This document shows positions 36,347-43,394 of a DNA stretch of 64,000 bases, in pieces. Numbering within the stretch: the stretch's first letter is position 1; every line of letters starts with the position of its first letter. A program made the translations under genes and the position numbers. The notes below the pieces were generated by a model. That model ran no database searches. It had not been told where the DNA came from and saw only the letters and a list, made by a program, of their open reading frames with translations. The stretch comes from Gemmatimonadetes bacterium T265 (GTDB lineage Bacteria > Gemmatimonadota > Gemmatimonadetes > Gemmatimonadales > Gemmatimonadaceae): the NCBI GenBank assembly GCA_019973575.1, contig BPUI01000001.1, positions 2,616,342-2,680,341 of the forward strand, given 5' to 3'.

Positions 36347-38395
36347 TCAATAGTCCACGGGGCGCAGGTAGGCTTCGCCGATCGCGGTCGGGCTCACCAT
36401 GGCCACGGCGGGTAGCCGCCGCTTCCAGTGTGTGCCCTCGAGCCGCTTCTGCACGAGAGACACCTCAGCCGCCGGATACCCTCGCGCGACGAGGTCCTCG
36501 GCCCGGTACCCGGCGAGCAGCCAGTTGAGCAGCTCGTCCGCGCGCGCGTAGCGGATGCCGAAGTCGCCCTCGTCGGTCTGGCCCTGGACGAGGTCCGCGC
36601 TCGCCGGCTTCTCGACGATTTCGCGCGGCACGCCGAGGTGCCGGGCGAGGGCCCACACCTGCGTCTTATAGAGGTCGCCGAGCGGGTTGACGGGCGGCGA
36701 GTCGTCGGCGTGCCACGTGTAGTAGCCGAACAGCCGCTCGGTCTTGTTCCCCGTGCCGAGCGGCAGCGCGCGGTAGCGGGCCGAAAGGTCGAAGAGCGCG
36801 ATCATGCGCGTGCGGGCCATGACGTTGCCGCGGCGTGCGCCGTCGGCGTCGGGTTCATGGGCGAGATAGCCGTCCACGGCCGCGGTGATCTCGACCGTCC
36901 GGGTCTGCACGCGGAGGGCGTCGACCACGAGCTGCGCGTGGGCGAGCGACTCCGCGCTCGACGTGCGGTACGGCAGGCGGACAGTGACGACGTTCGCCGC
37001 GCCGAGAGCGCGCGCGGCGAGGTACGTCGTGACGGCGGAGTCGACGCCGCCCGACAGGCCGACGACCGCCGTGCGGAAGCCGCGGCGGCCGAACTCGTCG
37101 CGGATGAACTCGACGAGCCAGCGTTCGACCAGCGCCGCGTCGATGTCGAGCGAGGGCGGAAGGCCGTTCTCGTCGAGGGCGACGCGCGTGACGATGATCG
37201 ACGGCGCGGACGCCTGGCCCCCCGCCTGCGCGGGGGTGACGGACTGACCGGTGTCACCTCCGCGTCCGCGCGCGCGGGCGCCCGCCTCGCCCTCGCGCCC
37301 CGGCGCGTTCGGCGCGTCGGCGACTGGGTCGGGGATCGTCGGCGACGTCGCCGCGCCGGGCGAGCCGACGTCGGGGGTGCCTAACGGTTTCGGCGCCGGG
37401 GCGTCGCCCCGCTCGTCGGCGCGCACGAGCGGCCGCGGCGCCTCGCCCTCGGGAGGGGCCGGGTCGTAGGCGAGCGGCCGCTCCGCCCCGGCCTCGGCGC
37501 GGCCGAGCGCGCCCAACAGATGCGGCAGCCCCACGCGCAGGTCGCTCAACAGCGGCGCGTCCGCGCGCGCGCGCCGGATGTCGTCGAGGTCGAGCGTGAC
37601 GTGGAGGATCTCTTCGTCGAACACGCCGGCGCGCGCGCGCACGTCGCCGACGGGGCCGACGACGCACGACGAGCCGCCGAAGCTCTTCCCGCCCTCGCTC
37701 CCGACGAGGTTCGCGTACGCGACGACGACGCCGTGCTCCTCGGCCAGCCCCCGCACGAGCCGCTCCCAGCGCGCGACCGTCGCCGGCCCGGGCACGCCGT
37801 CGTCGCGCGGCCACACGCCGCGCGCGGGCGACGCGGACGGCACGAAGAGCACCTGCGCGCCGTCGAGCGCCGCGATCGCGCCGGTGAGCGAGTGCCACAC
37901 GTCCTCGCAGACGAGGACCCCCGCGCGGCCCCACGGCGCGTCGAACGCGCGCAGGTCGAGCCCGCGCTCGACGAACCGCTCCTCGTCGAACAGGCCGTAG
38001 GTCGGCAGGAAGAGCTTCCGGTGGACGTGTCGGACGACGGGCCCGGCGCCGCCTAACGTCGCGTACAGCGCGCCGTTGTAGAGCGTGTCGCGCCACACCT
38101 CGTAGAACCCCACGGCGGCGTCGAGCGGCGCGGCCTCCCGCCCGCGCCCCGCGCACGCGTCGCGGTACGCGCGGTCGAGGTCGCGCGCGGCGGTCCCCGC
38201 GGTCACGGCCAGCTCGCGCACCCCGCCCTCGACGAAGTAGCCCGTCGTCGCGGTCTCGGGGAACAGCACCACGTCGGGGCGCGGGTCCAACCCGGCACAC
38301 TCGCCCAGCAGCGCGCCGATGCGCGAGACGTTCGCGGCGTACTCCCCCTTGACGGGCTGGAACTGCACGACGGTGACGGTAAACGGAGTCGGCAT
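36347..38395 (-). CDS. nadE: Glutamine-dependent NAD+ synthetase
   Basis: Amidates nicotinate adenine dinucleotide to NAD+ using glutamine-derived ammonia. The 682-residue chain has an N-terminal nitrilase-type glutaminase with the catalytic triad Glu (VVLFPETATTGYF), Lys (HRKLFLPTYG) and Cys (GVLVCEDVWHS). The C-terminal synthetase has the P-loop GLSGGVDSAV, NVMARTRMIALFD, LGTGNKTERLFGY and DLYKTQVW. Between them, at about residues 295-400, is an unusually long Pro/Ala/Gly-rich linker. Part of it (VTPAQAGGQ) is encoded by a REP-like palindrome at 37219-37241. The ATG at 38395 starts directly before the first glutaminase strand. Confidence 0.95.
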   Translation of the reverse strand: MPTPFTVTVVQFQPVKGEYAANVSRIGALLGECAGLDPRPDVVLFPETATTGYFVEGGVRELAVTAGTAARDLDRAYRDACAGRGREAAPLDAAVGFYEVWRDTLYNGALYATLGGAGPVVRHVHRKLFLPTYGLFDEERFVERGLDLRAFDAPWGRAGVLVCEDVWHSLTGAIAALDGAQVLFVPSASPARGVWPRDDGVPGPATVARWERLVRGLAEEHGVVVAYANLVGSEGGKSFGGSSCVVGPVGDVRARAGVFDEEILHVTLDLDDIRRARADAPLLSDLRVGLPHLLGALGRAEAGAERPLAYDPAPPEGEAPRPLVRADERGDAPAPKPLGTPDVGSPGAATSPTIPDPVADAPNAPGREGEAGARARGRGGDTGQSVTPAQAGGQASAPSIIVTRVALDENGLPPSLDIDAALVERWLVEFIRDEFGRRGFRTAVVGLSGGVDSAVTTYLAARALGAANVVTVRLPYRTSSAESLAHAQLVVDALRVQTRTVEITAAVDGYLAHEPDADGARRGNVMARTRMIALFDLSARYRALPLGTGNKTERLFGYYTWHADDSPPVNPLGDLYKTQVWALARHLGVPREIVEKPASADLVQGQTDEGDFGIRYARADELLNWLLAGYRAEDLVARGYPAAEVSLVQKRLEGTHWKRRLPAVAMVSPTAIGEAYLRPVDY
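37219..37241. repeat. REP-like palindrome inside nadE
   Basis: CCCCCGC-4 bases-GCGGGGG followed by TGACG. The same pattern forms both arms of the element at 57145-57227. Here it lies in frame within the linker-coding part of nadE and is translated as part of VTPAQAGGQ. Confidence 0.6.
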
Positions 38396-38438
38396 GTGCG
38401 GAGAATACACCAGGACGGGTGCCTCGGGGCGGGGCGTG

Positions 38439-38517
38439 TCGGGTGTCATCCTGAGCGCAGCGAAGGATCGGTGTACTCGGCGCCGCGCTCCTTCGCTGCG
38501 CTCAGGATGACACCCGA
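38439..38517. repeat. 29-bp perfect inverted repeat (REP-type)
   Basis: Arms 38439-38467 and 38489-38517 are perfect complements around a 21-base loop. They carry the tcatcctgagcg...cgaagga sequence seen in dispersed palindromic repeats of many bacteria. It lies in the divergent region between nadE and the penicillin-binding protein gene. It may be a mobile palindromic element or an mRNA structure; there is no transposase nearby. Confidence 0.85.
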
Positions 38518-38555
38518 CGAAAGAGCCCGTGAATGGGCCCGTGTAGTTTTCGTTC

Positions 38556-40652
38556 GTGACTTCGACCCTACGCACGAGTTCGCTTCGCTCCGTGCGCGCC
38601 GCAGCCGGCGCGCTCGGGATCGCTTCCGTTCTGCCGGCCGCCCAGGCCCCCGCGCAGCCCGCGACCAGCACCGGCGACCCGTGGCGCATCATCGCGCTCC
38701 CGCAGGCGAGCGTCGTGCTCGCGCGCGATGGCAGCACGGTCGTCGGCGAGATCGGGCGTCAGATCCGCACGAGCGTCGCGCTCCGCACGCTGCCGCGGTA
38801 CCTCCCGGCCGCGTTCGTCGCGGTCGAGGACAAGCGCTTCTACCAACACAACGGCGTCGACGTCGTCGGCATCGCCGGCGCGCTCAAGGACGCCGTGCTC
38901 GGCGAGGCGCGCGGGGCGAGCACGATCACCCAGCAGCTCGTCGGGAACATGCACGCCGACGCGATCGACCGGCGCGACCGCTCGCCGGCGCGCAAGCTCC
39001 GCGAGCAGCAGGCCGCGATCGAGATGTCGCAGCACTACTCGAAGGAGCAGGTGCTCGAGGCGTACCTCAACACGATCTACTTCAACCACGGGCGCTACGG
39101 CGTCGACGCCGCCGCGCGCTACTACTTCGGCAAGCCGGCCGCGGGGCTCTCGCTCGCCGAGGCGGCCTCGCTCGCCGCGATGCCCAAGAGCCCCGTGCTC
39201 TACGACCCGGCCCGCTACCCCGAGCGCAACCAGGAGCGCCGCAACACGGTGCTCGAACTCATGGCCGAGCAGGGCGTCGTCCCGCGCGCGCAGGCCGACG
39301 CCGCGAAGCTCGAGCCGGTGCGTACGGCGACCGAGAGCGGCGTCGTGGCGGCCTCGCGCTACTTCGTCGACGTCGTCCGCACGCAGGCCGAGCGCGCGGG
39401 CGTGCCGGTGGGCCAGGGCGGGTACCGCGTGGTGACGACACTCGACCCCTCGCTGCAGGTCGCCGCGGCCGACGCGCTCGCGCAGCAGACGGAGGCGCTC
39501 GAGCGGCGCCCCGGGTGGCGGCACCCGACGCTCGGCCAGTACCGGCAGGCGGCGGGCGCCGCGGCGCCTAACGGTGGCACCGCGGGCGCGGCCGCGCCCG
39601 CGTACCTGCAGGGCGCGGTGGTCGCGCTCGACCCCGCGTCGGGCGACGTGCGCGCGCTCGTCGGCGGCCGCGACTACGCGGACTCGCCGTACGACCGCGC
39701 CGTGAGCGGGCGGCGCCAGCCGGGGTCGAGCTTCAAGCCGTTCGTCTACGCGGCCGCGGTCGCGCAGGGCACGCCGCCCAACGCGATCGTCGGCGACACC
39801 GCGCTCCGCGTCCCGCTCCCCGACGGGCGCGTCTACAGCCCCGAGAACTCCGACGGCCGCTTCCTCGGCCTCGTCACGATGCGCGAGGCCCTCGCCCGCT
39901 CGCGCAACCCGGTCGCGGTGCAGCTCTGGGGGCAGGCGGGGCCCGACTCGGTGGCCGCGCTCGCCCGCCGCGCCGGCATCAACGCGCCGATCGCGCCCAA
40001 CCCCGCCAACGCGTTAGGCGCGACCGCCCTCCAGCCGCTCGACTTGGTCGCGGCGTACGCCGCGTTCGACAACGGCGGGCTCGCGGTGTCGCCGCGCTTC
40101 GTCGCCCGCGTCGAGGACCGCGCCGGGCGCGCGGTGTGGGCGCCGGCCGCGGCCCCGCCCGCCCCGGCCCTCGACCCGCGCGTGACCTTCGTCGTACGCG
40201 ACATGCTACGCGACGTCGTCGAGCGCGGCACGGCGACGAGCGTGCGGCGCTACGTCCCGGCGCGCGTGCCCGTCGCCGGCAAGACGGGGACGACGAGCGA
40301 CAACGTCGACGTCTGGTTCGTCGGGATGACGCCCGACCTCGTCGCCGGCGTGTGGCTCGGCTTCGACCGCCCGCAGACGATCACCTCCGGGGCGGCCGGC
40401 GGGACGCTCGCCGCGCCGGTCTGGGGGCAGATGGTCGCGCGGTGGTACCAGAACCGCGCGGTCGGCGACGGCTGGAACGCGCCGCCCCCCGGGGTCGTGT
40501 CGCTCGTCCTCGACCGCCAGACCGGGCAGCCAGCCGACACCTCCACGCCGGACGCCCGGAAGTACACCGAGTACTTCCTCGAGGGCACCGAGCCCGGCGC
40601 GCAGGCCTTCGACGCGTGGAGCGTCTTCCGCACGGGGCCCGTCGTGCCGTAG
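38556..40652 (+). CDS. Class A penicillin-binding protein (transglycosylase/transpeptidase)
   Basis: Polymerises lipid II and crosslinks peptidoglycan at the outer face of the inner membrane; 698 residues. The GT51 glycosyltransferase domain has VAVEDKRFYQHNGVD with its catalytic Glu, GASTITQQLVGN, and EAYLNTIYFNHGRYG. The transpeptidase domain has the SxxK motif PGSSFKPFVYA, SRN in the next motif, and KTGTT. It starts with GTG, and the N-terminus is a weakly hydrophobic signal (RAAAGALGIASVLPAAQA) rather than a long anchor. It may therefore be less firmly membrane-anchored than typical PBP1A. It is followed by the convergent PAP2 gene. Confidence 0.93.
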   Translation: MTSTLRTSSLRSVRAAAGALGIASVLPAAQAPAQPATSTGDPWRIIALPQASVVLARDGSTVVGEIGRQIRTSVALRTLPRYLPAAFVAVEDKRFYQHNGVDVVGIAGALKDAVLGEARGASTITQQLVGNMHADAIDRRDRSPARKLREQQAAIEMSQHYSKEQVLEAYLNTIYFNHGRYGVDAAARYYFGKPAAGLSLAEAASLAAMPKSPVLYDPARYPERNQERRNTVLELMAEQGVVPRAQADAAKLEPVRTATESGVVAASRYFVDVVRTQAERAGVPVGQGGYRVVTTLDPSLQVAAADALAQQTEALERRPGWRHPTLGQYRQAAGAAAPNGGTAGAAAPAYLQGAVVALDPASGDVRALVGGRDYADSPYDRAVSGRRQPGSSFKPFVYAAAVAQGTPPNAIVGDTALRVPLPDGRVYSPENSDGRFLGLVTMREALARSRNPVAVQLWGQAGPDSVAALARRAGINAPIAPNPANALGATALQPLDLVAAYAAFDNGGLAVSPRFVARVEDRAGRAVWAPAAAPPAPALDPRVTFVVRDMLRDVVERGTATSVRRYVPARVPVAGKTGTTSDNVDVWFVGMTPDLVAGVWLGFDRPQTITSGAAGGTLAAPVWGQMVARWYQNRAVGDGWNAPPPGVVSLVLDRQTGQPADTSTPDARKYTEYFLEGTEPGAQAFDAWSVFRTGPVVP

Positions 40653-40673
40653 GTCGGGCGGACCGCGCGGCCG

Positions 40674-42263
40674 TTAGTCCGCGCCGTCGCCCCGCGCGAG
40701 CCCGACCACCGCCGCGCCGATCCGCTGCCCGTGCAGCTTGCCGCCGGCGACGTCGCTGCGGTAGTGGATCCCGCCGTACAGCCGCGACGTGCCGGCCTCG
40801 TCGGCCTGCGCGGCGAACGTGTTCGCCCCCGCCGGGAACAGGTACGCGAGCACCCCGGCCGCGGCGGACGAGAAGGTCGAGTGCCCCGACGGGTACGACG
40901 GGAAGTTGGGCAGCCCGATCGCCGTCTTGATCGACGGGTCGAGTTGCGCGGGGCGCGGGTTGAAGTACTGGTACTTGACGCGCCAGCACCCCACGGCCGC
41001 GTCGTGCATCGCCATGTTCAACAGCGCGAACGCGCGCGCCGCGCGCACCTCGCTCATCCGCGCGTCACGCACGTACGCCGAGGCGATGTCGTTCCAGTGC
41101 CCGGGCGGGGTGTACGTGCCCGCGCCGTCGTTCCAGCGCTGCGTGATCGCGACCTGGTCGCGCGTCAGCCCGTCCACCGTGCGCTTGACCTCCGCGAGCT
41201 CCGCCCGCATCTGCGCCGAGCCGGTCGACGGGGGCGCGGGCGGTCGGAGGGAGTCGAGCTGCGCCGACGACATCGTCCACGCCTTCACGCGCCCGAAGCC
41301 GGGGAGCATCGGCGGCCGCGCGGGCGCGTCCTGGCTGACCCACGCGATCTCACCGCGCGCCGTCGCGGAGTCGGCGAGCGCCTGCCACTGCGCGGCGTTG
41401 CCGACCGCGGCGCCCATGCCGTCCGCCTTGGCGCGCGCGACGATCGCGGCGGCCACCGCGCGGCCGAGCGCCGCCCCCGCCGCGATGTCGCTCGGCGTCG
41501 CGGTGCCCGCGACCAGTGCGGCCTGCTGCTCTTCGGCGGCGTGCCGCGTGATTTCGTCGGCCGCCACCGGGAAGAGGAGCTTGAGCATCTCCGACGTCAC
41601 GCCCGCGAGCACGGCCGCCTCCGACGGGTACGCCGGTAACGCGCTCGGCCTAACGCTCCCGGCGGCGACGGCGGGCCCGACGAGCGTCGTATCGACCCGC
41701 GCCGGCGCGGGTCGCCCGTACTGGTACTTCCAGTACCACGCCGCCTTGAGCGCCTCGTACTGCGCGACGGCGACGTAGCTGTACGCGCGCGCCGCGTAGG
41801 GCGGGTTGGCGAAGGGAAACTGCGGGTCGGCGAACGGGTTCTTCGCGTCGGGGAACACGTACGTCCCGTCGCCCCGCGGCGCCGGCGGCAGGTTGAACCG
41901 CGCCGTCAGCTCGCGCTGGATCTCGTTCCAGCGGAGCACGCCGCCGCCGCCCCAGTACGCCACGGCCTGCCGCTGCGCGTCGCTCACGTGCGTCTGGGCC
42001 GAGCGCACGGAATCCAGTTCGGCGCGATACGCGGCGCTCGTCACAGCCGCCGGGGCCGGCACCGCAATCTGATCGGGCCCGCTCAGGACGAGCATGCGCC
42101 ACCCGCCCGCGTTCGCGTCGAGGCTCGCGGGCTGCAGCGCCGGCAGCACCTCGGTCGGCGACACATGCTTGTCGCAACTCGCCACGCCGCCAGCGGCGAG
42201 CGCCACGGCGGCCGCCGCAACGGCCGCGCGCCGCACGGTCGTCGTGATCCGAATCGTCGTCAT
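40674..42263 (-). CDS. PAP2/vanadium-haloperoxidase-type lipoprotein
   Basis: A 529-residue exported lipoprotein (lipobox AGGVASC). The C-terminal half has the complete acid-phosphatase/haloperoxidase site: KYQYFNPRP, then PSYPSGHSTFSSAA, then SRLYGGIHYRSDVAGG. The N-terminal half repeats the layout in degenerate form (KYQYGRPAP and PAYPSEAAVLAGVTSEML), with the GH of the second motif replaced by EA. That suggests an internal duplication in which one copy lost catalysis. It probably dephosphorylates a lipid or other organic phosphate, or acts as a haloperoxidase. It starts one base after the stop of the barrel gene and is co-transcribed with it. Confidence 0.88.
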   Translation of the reverse strand: MTTIRITTTVRRAAVAAAAVALAAGGVASCDKHVSPTEVLPALQPASLDANAGGWRMLVLSGPDQIAVPAPAAVTSAAYRAELDSVRSAQTHVSDAQRQAVAYWGGGGVLRWNEIQRELTARFNLPPAPRGDGTYVFPDAKNPFADPQFPFANPPYAARAYSYVAVAQYEALKAAWYWKYQYGRPAPARVDTTLVGPAVAAGSVRPSALPAYPSEAAVLAGVTSEMLKLLFPVAADEITRHAAEEQQAALVAGTATPSDIAAGAALGRAVAAAIVARAKADGMGAAVGNAAQWQALADSATARGEIAWVSQDAPARPPMLPGFGRVKAWTMSSAQLDSLRPPAPPSTGSAQMRAELAEVKRTVDGLTRDQVAITQRWNDGAGTYTPPGHWNDIASAYVRDARMSEVRAARAFALLNMAMHDAAVGCWRVKYQYFNPRPAQLDPSIKTAIGLPNFPSYPSGHSTFSSAAAGVLAYLFPAGANTFAAQADEAGTSRLYGGIHYRSDVAGGKLHGQRIGAAVVGLARGDGAD

Positions 42264-42264
42264 C

Positions 42265-43209
42265 TCAGAACCCCGGCCGGCCGAATGCGTAGGCGAACCC
42301 GCCGGTGAGGGCGGTCGAGCGCCCGACGTTCCGCCCCGACAGGGTGTGCATCACGCCAAGGTCGAGGATCACGCTCGACGGGACGCGCAGGTCGTACATC
42401 GCGTGCGCCCGCAGTTGGGTGAAATTCATTCGATTCGAGACGAACGGCATGTCCTGGCGCCGGATGTCGCCGCCGCCGAGCGTGCGCTGGGTGACGAGGG
42501 CGAGCGGCACGCAAACGCGGCCGCGCTGGTAGCCGGCCGCCGCGGTGTAGTCGGCGACGTCGGGCATCTCGACCTCGTCGGTCGAGTAGAGGTGCCCGTC
42601 GGTGTAGTAGGCCGGACGGTCGAGGCGCACGTTCGAGCGCCACGTGTGCCCGGCAGCACCCTCGACGTACCAGCCCGCACGGTCCTGGAGGTGGAGCACC
42701 GCGCGGCCGAACGCACGGCGGCTCCCGCTCCCGATCGACATCGGCATGAAGTCGACGGTGTAGTTGCTCGTCGGGACGCCGACGCCGGCCGTCGCGAAGG
42801 CGCCAAGCCGGGCTCGGCCCGCGAGCATCGCGCCCGCGACGCGGTACTTGGCCGCGAGCGTGAGGTCCTGGCGCCCGCTCAACCCGTGCAGCACGCCCTC
42901 GCTCGCCCGGGTCCACACGTACGGCAACGTCGCGAAGACGCTCAGCCGGTCGGTCGCGCCGTAGCCCGCCGTGCCGACGAGGCTGCGCGTGGTGACCGTG
43001 CCGATGTTGTCGTTCGCGCGTTGCAGGCCGCCCTCCCAGTACTGGCTCCATTGGTCGCGCCCGTACTCGGCGCCGGCGCGGAGCTGGTGCTTCGGAAAGA
43101 GGAATCCGTCGTCGATGGTCTGCGCGCGGACGGCGGGCGCGCGGAGTGTAGCGGCGGCGCCGAGCGCGAGTAGGCGCGCGACGGCGTTCGCGGACGTGCG
43201 GCTGGGCAT
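42265..43209 (-). CDS. Outer-membrane beta-barrel protein
   Basis: A 314-residue exported protein with a signal peptide ending AVRAQT. Alternating amphipathic strands (HQLRAGAEYGRDQWSQYWEG, RLSVFATLPYVWTRA, AVLHLQDRAGWYVEG) run to a C-terminal strand GGFAYAFGRPGF with a terminal Phe, as in outer-membrane barrels. It resembles the transporter-like or MetA-pathway-of-phenol barrels. The ATG at 43209 precedes the signal peptide; an open extension to 43278 is rejected. It is coupled to the PAP2 lipoprotein gene (one base between stop and start), so the two probably act together at the cell surface. Confidence 0.78.
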   Translation of the reverse strand: MPSRTSANAVARLLALGAAATLRAPAVRAQTIDDGFLFPKHQLRAGAEYGRDQWSQYWEGGLQRANDNIGTVTTRSLVGTAGYGATDRLSVFATLPYVWTRASEGVLHGLSGRQDLTLAAKYRVAGAMLAGRARLGAFATAGVGVPTSNYTVDFMPMSIGSGSRRAFGRAVLHLQDRAGWYVEGAAGHTWRSNVRLDRPAYYTDGHLYSTDEVEMPDVADYTAAAGYQRGRVCVPLALVTQRTLGGGDIRRQDMPFVSNRMNFTQLRAHAMYDLRVPSSVILDLGVMHTLSGRNVGRSTALTGGFAYAFGRPGF

Positions 43210-43343
43210 CAGAGGCGGGGGGCTGCGTCCGTGGCGCGCGAGGAGAGGTACGGGCGCGCGGCTCCCGGAACGCACCACTGGACGGGCGCCCCGGGGAGGG
43301 TGGGAGAGCCGAAAGTTATTGGCGTGTCACGAACGCAAGCAAG

Positions 43344-43375
43344 CCGCCCGACGAGGCGAACAGCCTCGCGGGCGG
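43344..43375 (-). terminator. Hairpin downstream of lon
   Basis: A 13-bp stem with one bulged base (43344-43357 with 43363-43375) and a five-base loop, about 20 bases beyond the lon stop codon on the minus strand. It separates lon from the barrel/PAP2 pair. Confidence 0.6.
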
Positions 43376-43394
43376 CGGGCGCGACGCGGCGGGA

